Shown here: positions 1 through 8,012 of the stretch, piece by piece
How the letters are laid out: the number at the start of each line of letters is the position of its first letter
How positions within the stretch are numbered: position 1 is the first letter of the stretch
Source: an uncultured Flavobacteriaceae bacterium
Lineage (GTDB): Bacteria; Bacteroidota; Bacteroidia; Flavobacteriales; Flavobacteriaceae
Assembly (NCBI GenBank): GCA_913045325.1
Contig: CAJWPZ010000001.1
Span: 149,478-213,477 of the forward strand
Direction: 5' to 3'
Length of the DNA: 64,000 nt
Notes under the pieces: generated by a model
Seen by the model: only the letters and a program-made list of their open reading frames with translations
The model's database searches: none
Told to the model about the DNA's origin: nothing
Translations under genes and position numbers: made by a program

Positions 1-11
1 ATTTCTACTTG

Positions 12-39
12 CAAAAATACATCTCAAATTGCGTATCAA
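12..39 (-). promoter_or_regulatory. Putative flavobacterial promoter reading left out of the window
   Basis: On the minus strand there is a TTG at 37-39, a 17-nt spacer and TATTTTTG at 12-19. This fits the flavobacterial TTG-N17-23-TAnnTTTG consensus. It would drive a gene that begins left of the window. The matched motif is short, so chance occurrence is possible. Confidence 0.4.
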
Positions 40-169
40 CAAACAATAGCTTTTGTTTATTGGCAATTTAGAATTGATATGCCTAAACAAAGGGGGTTTC
101 TCAATAAAAACAGGTTAAAATTTTAACATTACTTTAAAATTTCCGAAGCGTTAAAGAACAATTTTTTTA

Positions 170-3013
170 CTATTTAACTTCTATTTTTTTACTTGTTTTA
201 TTCCCTTTTAAAGAAACCTCAACACTATATTTTCCTGAGGGCAAATAAAATGTGCCATTAACACCCATGTGCACAGAAATATTATTTTTTTCTAGGTATT
301 TTTTTCCTTTTTCTGAAATGCTCGCGTTGTAGCCTACCACATTAAATCCTTTAGTTAAACTAAGCTCCCAAGACTTAAGAACTTTCCCGCTTTCTAGGAC
401 TACTGTAATTTCAGCCTTGCCTGCTGAAGGAGCAAAAATTTGAAGGGGTACACTTGGCTCAAAATAGGCTCCATAGTTGTTAAATCCTGTACTCCCCCAT
501 CGACGAGTAGCCCTAACATTTGCAATATCTGCAAGCATGAGACTGCCCATGGTTTTTTCTGAAATACCTTGCAATAAAGAAATATCTGCCTTGTAAATAC
601 TACGGCCATGAGTTCCAAGCAAAAGGTGTTTATCTCTTGCCTGTATCGTCAAATCATGTACCGCCACATTTGGCAATCCTTCATAAAAAGGATTCCAAGA
701 TGCGCCATTGTCAAAAGATACGTAAGCACCATTGTCTGTTCCTAGATATAAAATGGCTGGGTTGGCCGGGTCTTCTCTAATTACATTCACAGAAGAGTGT
801 GGTAAATTACTAGAAATGTCCTTCCAGGTTTGGCCATAATTATCACTAAGGTATACATAGGGTTTAAAATCATCCCAGCGATACCCGTTTAAGGTAAGAT
901 AAACGCGCTCTTTTTTATGACTTGAAGCAATTACTCGGCTTACCCATAAATCTTTTGGTAAGGCCCCAGAAATATCCTGCCAGTCACTTCCTGAATTTTG
1001 AGACACAAACACCTTCCCGTCATCACTACCGGTGTATAACAACCCGAACTCAAATTTAGATTCATCTATGCTAGTTAAGGTTCCGTAGGCAACATTTCCT
1101 TGCTTGCCGCCAAGAGTTAAATCTCCTGAGATTGCGCTCCAGTCTTCACCTTGATTCATGGAGCGCATTAATTTATTGCCTCCTAAATACAAAATATCTT
1201 GATTGTGAGAACTAAGTAAAATTGGTGTTTGCCAATTAAATCGGTAAGGGCTATCCCCCAGCTCATGTTTGGGCTGGATGTAGGTTTGAGTATTATCCGT
1301 TCTGTTTAATCTAAAATAATTTCCGAATTGAAAACCTGTATACACCACATTACTATCACGAGCATCTGTTTGTATTTGCATACCATCACCTCCCATGATA
1401 AACTCATACGGGTATTGTCCGTTTTGCTTCCAACCCGGGCTGTCTTGATAGGTGTGAGCACCTACCCAAACACCATTGTCTTGTAGGCCACCATATACGT
1501 TATAAGGCTCTTGGTTATCTACATGTATAGCATAAAACTGACCCACAGCAGGCTGGTTGTTTTTAATCCAATTTGCACCATCATCATAACTAATATTAAC
1601 ACCTCCGTCATTACCATTAATTAAATGTCCTGGCCTGTTTGGATTGATCCATAACGCATGGTGATCTGCGTGTACATTTGAAGCAGAAATAGAGGTAAAA
1701 GTCTTGCCTGCATCTTTAGATTTTAAAATGGGTACTCCATAGATATAGATGCCGTCTTTATTGCTAGGATCTACATGTATTTTTCCAAAATAGTACCCAT
1801 AGCTGTAATAAATACCGTCCAAAAAGCCCTCATGAGTTTTACTCCATGTAAGCCCGCCGTCTTCACTTTTATACACCTGGGTGCCAATCACTGGAGTGTC
1901 AAACAACATGGCATTTGCATCTTCTAGATAGGTTGCAAGATCTGCAGGAGCAACACCACCGCTTCGTACCATGCTCTTTACGTTGTCTGCCCTATATTTT
2001 TCTTGAAAGCCGTTGTTTTTTAAATACGCATTAAGTTTTTTATTATCTAAGGCTAGAAACGCTTCGGGGGTCATGGTTTTAAATTGTTCTTTTGACAAGC
2101 CGTTTGAGCTATTAGAGGCTCCCGTATCTTCTCTTCTGGCTTGATTGTCATGCACAGCATAAATAGTGTTGTTGTCAAAAACAGCTAGGCCAATACGCCC
2201 CACACCTGCTCCTGTTGGAAAACCGCTTTTAGGGGTAGAAACTTTACCCCATGAGCTGCCACCGTCTATACTTTTATAGATTGCACTACCAGAGCCGCTA
2301 CCTCTAAAATTCCAGGCTTTACGATCTTTATCCCAGGAAGAGGCAAACATGATATTAAAATTATTGGGAGCTGCATCCATCTCTATTATCCCGCTTTGAT
2401 TGTTTACAAAAAGGGTTTGTTCCCAGGTAATACCGCCATCTGTGGTTTTGTATACCCCGCGCTGATTATTTGTAGAATACAAATGTCCCACCACGCTCAC
2501 TACCACATGTTTTGAATTTGTTGGATTGATTAAAATTTTACTTATATGGTGGCTATCTGCAAGACCTAAATGCTCCCAAGTAGTTCCATTATCTGAGGAG
2601 CGCAAAAGCCCAATACCTGCATAACTTGAACGAGAAGAATTCACCTCACCAGTTCCTACCCAAATGGTTCTTGATTTCCAATCTACAGCCAAGCTCCCCA
2701 CATTTTGGGTAGGGCTATTGTCTAAAATAGGGGTAAATGTGGTACCGTTATTTACCGTATGCCAAACCCCGCCACTGGCATAACCAACATAAAACTCTAT
2801 TGGGTTGTTAGGATTTACAGCCAAATCTACCACGCGACCACTCATAATAGTTGGGCCTATATTTTTAAAAGGAAGGTTTCTAACAAGAGAGTTTTCTGTG
2901 AGCGTTTGTTTTTCTTGCAAAGATGCAAGTACAGTAGCTGAGGCAGAAGGTGCTTGTTGGGCAAGACCAAAATAGGTCATAAAAACGAGCAATAGGAGGA
3001 TGTGTTTTTTCAT
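170..3013 (-). CDS. Secreted Asp-box / VPS10-like beta-propeller protein
   Basis: The 947-residue product starts with a signal peptide (about residues 1-18, ending near LAQQ), so it is exported. Roughly ten Asp-box (BNR) motifs of the form SxDxGxTW are spread along it, for example SSDNGTTW, SEDGGLTW, SYDDGANW and SFDNGASW. This is the pattern of the sortilin/VPS10 and sialidase-type propellers common as secreted proteins in Bacteroidota. The sialidase catalytic signature is not apparent, so no enzymatic role is claimed; such repeats may bind protein or polysaccharide. The C-terminal 100 residues look like a beta-sandwich ending in KKIEVK, loosely like a T9SS sorting domain but not diagnostic. 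It is divergent from the aminopeptidase gene. Family assignment is firm; function is open. Confidence 0.85.
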   Translation of the reverse strand: MKKHILLLLVFMTYFGLAQQAPSASATVLASLQEKQTLTENSLVRNLPFKNIGPTIMSGRVVDLAVNPNNPIEFYVGYASGGVWHTVNNGTTFTPILDNSPTQNVGSLAVDWKSRTIWVGTGEVNSSRSSYAGIGLLRSSDNGTTWEHLGLADSHHISKILINPTNSKHVVVSVVGHLYSTNNQRGVYKTTDGGITWEQTLFVNNQSGIIEMDAAPNNFNIMFASSWDKDRKAWNFRGSGSGSAIYKSIDGGSSWGKVSTPKSGFPTGAGVGRIGLAVFDNNTIYAVHDNQARREDTGASNSSNGLSKEQFKTMTPEAFLALDNKKLNAYLKNNGFQEKYRADNVKSMVRSGGVAPADLATYLEDANAMLFDTPVIGTQVYKSEDGGLTWSKTHEGFLDGIYYSYGYYFGKIHVDPSNKDGIYIYGVPILKSKDAGKTFTSISASNVHADHHALWINPNRPGHLINGNDGGVNISYDDGANWIKNNQPAVGQFYAIHVDNQEPYNVYGGLQDNGVWVGAHTYQDSPGWKQNGQYPYEFIMGGDGMQIQTDARDSNVVYTGFQFGNYFRLNRTDNTQTYIQPKHELGDSPYRFNWQTPILLSSHNQDILYLGGNKLMRSMNQGEDWSAISGDLTLGGKQGNVAYGTLTSIDESKFEFGLLYTGSDDGKVFVSQNSGSDWQDISGALPKDLWVSRVIASSHKKERVYLTLNGYRWDDFKPYVYLSDNYGQTWKDISSNLPHSSVNVIREDPANPAILYLGTDNGAYVSFDNGASWNPFYEGLPNVAVHDLTIQARDKHLLLGTHGRSIYKADISLLQGISEKTMGSLMLADIANVRATRRWGSTGFNNYGAYFEPSVPLQIFAPSAGKAEITVVLESGKVLKSWELSLTKGFNVVGYNASISEKGKKYLEKNNISVHMGVNGTFYLPSGKYSVEVSLKGNKTSKKIEVK

Positions 3014-3231
3014 TTGAATGGTTTAGAAATTGTAAAATACAGAAAGCACAAACCACCTCAAAATAATGTTATAAAATTTAACATCGTGCGTTTGCTTTTT
3101 TAGCCATTTGCTATTTAGTTTTTAACACCGATGAAAATTTACAAAAGGTGTAAGGTATTTATTGACCCTATTATTTGTTATGTTTTTTAAATAAAAGTTC
3201 ATTGAAGTATAAAATAACGCGCTTTGGTGTA

Positions 3232-3260
3232 TTGATTAAAAATTGCAATCCTTACTTTTG
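3232..3260 (+). promoter_or_regulatory. Putative promoter of the M24B aminopeptidase gene
   Basis: TTG at 3232-3234, an 18-nt spacer and TACTTTTG at 3253-3260 match the flavobacterial consensus. Transcription would start near 3268, downstream of the TTG start proposed by the ORF track (3243) and upstream of the ATG at 3291. It therefore supports the later start. Confidence 0.6.
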
Positions 3261-3290
3261 AGAATATATATTATTTTAACATTACTGTTT

Positions 3291-4583
3291 ATGAAATATC
3301 ATCCTATAGATTCTGCCCTTTATATCAAAAACCGTAAAAACTTTATGGCTCAGATGAAGTCCTGTAGTTTGGCTGTATTTAATAGCAATGACATCTATCC
3401 TATTGGAGCAGATAGCACGATGCCTTTTGAGCAAGCAAGAGATATTTTCTATTTAAGTGGAGTAGATCAAGAAGAAAGTATTTTAGTGCTATTTCCAGAA
3501 TGTCCTAATCCAGATCACAAAGAGATTTTGTTTCTAAAAGAAACCAACCAGCACATTGCTATTTGGGAAGGCGAGAAACTTACCAAAGAAAGAGCTCTTG
3601 AGGTAAGTGGGATTAAAACAGTGTATTGGTTGCAGGATTTTGATAAAATTATGCGGGAGCTAATGGCGCAAAGCGATACCATTTACTTTAACACCAATGA
3701 GCATTACAGGGCAAACATTGAAACTCAAACAAGAGAAGACCGTTTCATACAAAAAAATAAAGCAACATTTCCTGCCCATAGTTGGGCAAAGAGTAATCCT
3801 ATTTTGCAAAGATTGCGCGCCATAAAAGACCCAATTGAGATAGATTTAATACAACAAGCCTGTGATATTACAGAAAAAGGCTTTAGAAGGGTGCTAGGAT
3901 TTGTAAAACCTGATGTTTGGGAATTTGATATTGAGGCAGAGTTTATGCATGAGTTTTTAAGAAATCGATCCAAAAAATTTGCCTACACTCCAATTGTGGC
4001 TAGTGGAACTAATGCCAATGTGCTGCACTACATTGAAAATAACCAGCAATGTAAAGCAGGAGATTTAATCTTGCTAGATGTAGGTGCAGAGTATGCAAAT
4101 TACAGCAGTGATATGTCTCGTACCATTCCTGTTAGTGGCAGATATACAGACAGACAAAAAGTAGTGTACAATGCTGTAAACAGTGTTAAAGAGCAGGCCA
4201 CTAAATTGTTAGTCCCAGGAACCCTATGGAAAGAATACCATAAGGAAGTAGGACACATTATGACCAGCGAATTATTAGGGCTTGGGCTTATAGACAAAGC
4301 CGATGTTAAAAATGAAAATCCAGATTGGCCAGCCTACAAAAAATACTTTATGCATGGCACATCTCACCACATGGGATTAGACACCCATGATTACGGACTA
4401 CTTTGGGAGCCTATGCAGGCAAATATGGTATTCACTGTAGAGCCAGGTATTTATATCCCAGAAGAAGGTTTTGGGATTAGACTCGAAGATGATGTTGTGA
4501 TACAACAAACTGGAGCCCCTTTGAATTTAATGAAAAACATCCCAATTTTAGCAGATGAAATTGAAGACATCATGAATTCTTAA
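3291..4583 (+). CDS. Xaa-Pro aminopeptidase, M24B family
   Basis: This cytosolic metallopeptidase of the PepP type removes an N-terminal residue from peptides with proline second. Using the ATG at 3291 gives 430 residues, the normal length. The N-terminal domain (about 1-170) is creatinase-like; the C-terminal pita-bread domain carries the five metal ligands: Asp in LLDVGAEY and SSDMSRTIP, His in HGTSHHMGLD, Glu in VEPGIYIPE and Glu in GIRLEDD. The ORF-track start at 3243 is a TTG that lies inside the putative promoter and adds a 16-residue hydrophobic stretch unlike the family. The stop codon overlaps that of the convergent brnQ-like gene. Identification is secure. Confidence 0.92.
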   Translation: MKYHPIDSALYIKNRKNFMAQMKSCSLAVFNSNDIYPIGADSTMPFEQARDIFYLSGVDQEESILVLFPECPNPDHKEILFLKETNQHIAIWEGEKLTKERALEVSGIKTVYWLQDFDKIMRELMAQSDTIYFNTNEHYRANIETQTREDRFIQKNKATFPAHSWAKSNPILQRLRAIKDPIEIDLIQQACDITEKGFRRVLGFVKPDVWEFDIEAEFMHEFLRNRSKKFAYTPIVASGTNANVLHYIENNQQCKAGDLILLDVGAEYANYSSDMSRTIPVSGRYTDRQKVVYNAVNSVKEQATKLLVPGTLWKEYHKEVGHIMTSELLGLGLIDKADVKNENPDWPAYKKYFMHGTSHHMGLDTHDYGLLWEPMQANMVFTVEPGIYIPEEGFGIRLEDDVVIQQTGAPLNLMKNIPILADEIEDIMNS

Positions 4584-5866
4584 CCTCCTATTGGAGCTTC
4601 TTTTTTGTAGTATTCAAATATATTTACCCCAATAAAAACTAATAGCCCTGGCAGTATCCAACCCATCCCTTGGTCTGCAAAAGGAATCCATTTTTTAATG
4701 CCGTCTAAAGACCCTTGGGTCATGAAAAATTGTAAGAAATCTGGTATACTAAACACAAAGGTAATTAGCGTTACAGCCCTAAAAACTAATGCAGAAGCAA
4801 ACTTTGTGGGCATGCTGTTTAATATAATTAGCACAATGGTAATTGGGTAAATAAACATCAAAGCGGGTAAGGCTATATTAATAATAAAACCAACATCAAA
4901 TTGCCCTACCAAAACACCTATAAGACACCCTACAGCAGAGGTAACTGTATAAGCCCATGGAGTATTTTTGGCAATTCCTTTTACAAAATCTGCAGTGCCT
5001 GTTACAATACCAACAGCTGTGGTAAAGCATGCCAATGCCACTAATACTCCTAAAAAAGCAGTGCCATAAGCTCCTAAAGTATTTTTACTTAATATTTTTA
5101 ATAACTCTGTACGCTCAGTTACTTGCAAATCTCCGCTATAATAAGCTCCAAGGGCAATAAGGCCACTATAAATTACAAACAATCCAATGCCGGCAAGAAG
5201 CCCAGAGCGAGCAATCATACGTTTTTTTTCTTGATAATTGTACTTGCCCTGTAAGGTCAATGAAATTACAATCACACCCCCAACTACAACACCTCCAAGT
5301 GCATCAAAGGTTTGATAGCCTTCCAAAATTCCGTTGGTAAATGTATTTTCAAAAATGGTGCTACCCATAGGCGCTAGATCTGCAAAGAAGCCTAAAGTAA
5401 TTATTAGTAAAAGGATGAGTATAATTAGGGGGGTTAAAAATTTTCCAATAAGGCTTAAAATATGAGTTCTATTTAAGGCAAAGAGTAATACCAAAGTAAA
5501 GTAAATAACGCTTACACTTAAAGAAGTAATATCAAAATAAGGTGCAATAGCAATTTGGTAAGCAACAGATGCCGTTCTTGGAGAAGGTAAGCTAACACAA
5601 ATACAATACACAATTATGGCGTATAGTAATGCAAATTTGGGAGACACCTTTTTGGCAAAATCCAAAAGAGTACCCTGCAAGCGGGCATACCCATAAATAG
5701 CCAAAATGGGTATTACAACTCCAGAAAGGGCAAAACCAATGGCTACCCAAGCCCAACTATTTCCGGCATTATAGCCTAAAAAGGGGGGCAATATTAAATT
5801 TCCTGCACCAAAAAACAGAGAGAATAAAGCAAATGCAACAAGATATGTTTGTTTGTTGTAATTCAT
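4580..5866 (-). CDS. brnQ: Branched-chain amino acid carrier, BrnQ/LIVCS family
   Basis: This 428-residue inner-membrane protein is predicted to be a cation-coupled symporter for leucine, isoleucine and valine. About twelve hydrophobic segments are visible. The N-terminal signature FFGAGNLILPPFLG is diagnostic of the BrnQ family, and the length matches it. It converges on the aminopeptidase gene with a 4-bp overlap (TTAA holds both stops), and no terminator separates them. A role in feeding peptide-derived amino acids together with the neighbouring peptidase is only inferred from context. Confidence 0.9.
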   Translation of the reverse strand: MNYNKQTYLVAFALFSLFFGAGNLILPPFLGYNAGNSWAWVAIGFALSGVVIPILAIYGYARLQGTLLDFAKKVSPKFALLYAIIVYCICVSLPSPRTASVAYQIAIAPYFDITSLSVSVIYFTLVLLFALNRTHILSLIGKFLTPLIILILLLIITLGFFADLAPMGSTIFENTFTNGILEGYQTFDALGGVVVGGVIVISLTLQGKYNYQEKKRMIARSGLLAGIGLFVIYSGLIALGAYYSGDLQVTERTELLKILSKNTLGAYGTAFLGVLVALACFTTAVGIVTGTADFVKGIAKNTPWAYTVTSAVGCLIGVLVGQFDVGFIINIALPALMFIYPITIVLIILNSMPTKFASALVFRAVTLITFVFSIPDFLQFFMTQGSLDGIKKWIPFADQGMGWILPGLLVFIGVNIFEYYKKEAPIGG

Positions 5867-5888
5867 AGAAAAGAATCTGGCTAATGGC

Positions 5889-5896
5889 TATTTTTG
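5889..5896 (+). promoter_or_regulatory. Putative -7 element for the alpha/beta hydrolase gene
   Basis: TATTTTTG fits TAnnTTTG. It lies within the upstream extension of the longest ORF, so transcription would begin near 5904 and favour the ATG at 5920. No well-spaced TTG was found, so support is partial. Confidence 0.35.
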
Positions 5897-5919
5897 TAAA
5901 CGAGCTTCAATATACCAAA

Positions 5920-6690
5920 ATGATTTTTCACTACCACAATACCCCTATACATTATCACAAACAAGGTACTGGCCCTGTTATTGTGATGCTTCATGGTTTT
6001 TTGGAAAGTAGCTCTATGTGGCAAAAAATAGCCGCTGTATTGGCTAAAGAAAATACCACACTTATGATAGACCTTCCGGGGTTTGGGCAAAGTGGTATGC
6101 TTGAAAAAACACACACCATGGAAAATATGGCAATCATGGTTTGTGAGTTATTAGCCTTTGAAAATTTCCAAAGCGCAACACTCATAGGGCACTCCATGGG
6201 TGGTTATGTAGCTTTGGCCTTTGGAGAATTATTTCCAGAAAAAATAGAAAAACTAATTTTACTAAACTCAAGCCCTTCCCCAGATAGTATTTCAAGAAAA
6301 GAAAACAGAAATAGAGCCTTAACTATAATTAATAAAAATAAAGCTGCCTTTATCACCATGGCCATTGGTAATCTATTTACCGTAGAAGAAAAATCCAGGC
6401 ACACCTTAGCTATTAAAGGCCTTAAAAATGAAGCGCTACATCATTCAGTAAATGGTATTACAGCTGCCATTAAGGCAATGCGTGATAGAAAAGACAGGAC
6501 AACAATACTAAAAAACCTACCCTGTGAAAAGCACATTATTGCTGGAAGGTTTGATCTTATTATACCTCTTGAGGATATTGTACCTCTGTCAAAACAAACA
6601 AAAATAACCCTACACGCCACCGATAGCGGCCACATGAGTTGGCTTACCAACGGCCAAGAGGTTATTGCCCTTTTGCGGGGTATTGTTTAA
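5920..6690 (+). CDS. Alpha/beta-fold hydrolase
   Basis: The 256-residue product is a soluble alpha/beta hydrolase. Visible motifs are the oxyanion-region HGFLESSSMW, the nucleophile elbow GHSMGG (catalytic Ser), an acid in the GRFDLIIPLED segment and the catalytic His in SGHMSW. The substrate cannot be read from sequence; it resembles the broad MhpC/esterase group. The ORF track begins at 5884, but homologues of this type begin near MIFHYHNTPI and a promoter-like -7 lies between the two starts, so 5920 is preferred. Its 3' end converges on thiL with 13 bp between stops. Confidence 0.8.
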   Translation: MIFHYHNTPIHYHKQGTGPVIVMLHGFLESSSMWQKIAAVLAKENTTLMIDLPGFGQSGMLEKTHTMENMAIMVCELLAFENFQSATLIGHSMGGYVALAFGELFPEKIEKLILLNSSPSPDSISRKENRNRALTIINKNKAAFITMAIGNLFTVEEKSRHTLAIKGLKNEALHHSVNGITAAIKAMRDRKDRTTILKNLPCEKHIIAGRFDLIIPLEDIVPLSKQTKITLHATDSGHMSWLTNGQEVIALLRGIV

Positions 6691-6703
6691 CTAATTTTTA
6701 AGC

Positions 6704-7753
6704 TTATTGGTTTTCTTGCGTAGCACTCCAACCCCTTGCAATTATTGGTATTTTAGTATCGCCTCTGGTGATAAGATGAGTTCCTTCTGTAGGCTTTAAA
6801 ATATGTCCTATTACCGTTATACTTGGGTTGGCTTTTATTTTAGGATAGTCTTCTTGAGAAATGGTAAACAACAACTCGTAATCTTCTCCGCCATTAAGGG
6901 CGATTGTGGTGCTGTCCATGTTAAACTCTTCAGAGGTAGTAATTACTTGAGGGTCTAAAGGTATTTTATCTTCATAAATCATGCACCCAACCTTAGACTG
7001 CTTACAGATGTGTAATATTTCAGAAGAAAGCCCATCACTTACATCAATCATCGAGGTTGGTTTTACGCCCAATTCTTTTAGTAGTTTAGGGATGTCTTTT
7101 CTTGCCTCTGGTTTTAATTGTCTTTCTATCAAATAAGAGTACGGTTCTAAATCTGGTTGAGAGTTTGGATTTACTTTAAATACCTGTTTTTCTCTTTCTA
7201 AAATCTGAAGGCCCAAATACGCTGCGCCTAGATCTCCAGTGAGTAAAACCAAATCATTTTCTTTTGCACCATCTCTATACACAACCTGCTCTTTAGCTAC
7301 TTCTCCAAGAGCTGTAATGCTTATCATAAGCCCATGAGTAGATGATGTTGTGTCTCCCCCAATTACATCTATATTGTAATATTTGGCAGCAGTAGCAATA
7401 CCTGCATACAACTCCTCTAGAGCCTCTACAGGAAATCTATTTGAAACGGCAATAGAAACTGTAATTTGAGTTGGGGTAGCGTTCATGGCAAAAATATCAC
7501 TCACATTAACAACCACGCTTTTGTATCCTAGGTGTTTTAAAGGCATGTAACTCAAATCAAAGTGTACTCCTTCAATTAACAAATCTGTGGTTACCACCGT
7601 TTGTTTTTTATGATCAATAACAGCGGCGTCATCTCCAATACTTTTTATTGTTGAGTTTTGCTTAACATCAAAATGTTTGGTGAGATGCTCTATCAAAGCA
7701 AACTCCCCCATTGAAGAAATGGGTGTTTTTAAGGAATCTTTATTTTCTAACAT
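6704..7753 (-). CDS. thiL: Thiamine-monophosphate kinase ThiL
   Basis: This enzyme phosphorylates thiamine monophosphate to the active cofactor thiamine diphosphate with ATP, as the last step of thiamine biosynthesis. The 349-residue protein shows the PurM/ThiL fold signatures: FALIEHLTKHF near the N-terminus, SIGDDAAVI for Mg-ATP binding, TDLLIEGVHFD, and later IGGDTTSS and MIDVSDGLSSE. Length is normal for Bacteroidota. No TPP riboswitch-like leader was recognised upstream. It stands alone, convergent with the hydrolase gene. Confidence 0.95.
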   Translation of the reverse strand: MLENKDSLKTPISSMGEFALIEHLTKHFDVKQNSTIKSIGDDAAVIDHKKQTVVTTDLLIEGVHFDLSYMPLKHLGYKSVVVNVSDIFAMNATPTQITVSIAVSNRFPVEALEELYAGIATAAKYYNIDVIGGDTTSSTHGLMISITALGEVAKEQVVYRDGAKENDLVLLTGDLGAAYLGLQILEREKQVFKVNPNSQPDLEPYSYLIERQLKPEARKDIPKLLKELGVKPTSMIDVSDGLSSEILHICKQSKVGCMIYEDKIPLDPQVITTSEEFNMDSTTIALNGGEDYELLFTISQEDYPKIKANPSITVIGHILKPTEGTHLITRGDTKIPIIARGWSATQENQ

Positions 7754-7773
7754 GAGTGATTATTTACGTGGGG

Positions 7774-7781
7774 CAAAAATA
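7774..7781 (-). promoter_or_regulatory. Putative -7 element for thiL
   Basis: On the minus strand the sequence reads TATTTTTG, 20 bp upstream of the thiL start. It matches TAnnTTTG, but no TTG at the proper spacing is evident. Confidence 0.35.
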
Positions 7782-7932
7782 AGGCTTGTATTGCACATGG
7801 TATTACTATTTCTAAAATTTATAATCCTTAATTGATAGTAGCCGAGTCTTTTGACCGTAGGGCAATTTTGAAAATTCCTTTGTAATTTCTTTACAAAACG
7901 TTAATAGGGCTAGCATTGTAATTGATTTGTAA

Positions 7933-7940
7933 TAAGTTTG
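7933..7940 (+). promoter_or_regulatory. Putative -7 element for the LVIVD/MbnP/MbnH operon
   Basis: TAAGTTTG fits TAnnTTTG and lies 72 bp upstream of the first gene of the operon. The nearest TTG (7916-7918) is spaced only 14 nt away, shorter than consensus, so the call is tentative. Confidence 0.35.
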
Positions 7941-8012
7941 TCTAATAATAAACTCACTTTAGGCATTTTAGTTTAACATAATAAGTAGGTTTACATTAAA
8001 AAATTCTGAAAA

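Noticed and set aside
7754-8012. TPP riboswitch upstream of thiL
   Set aside because: No CUGAGA-type core or suitable pairing seen; thiL has only a 20-bp leader after its -7.
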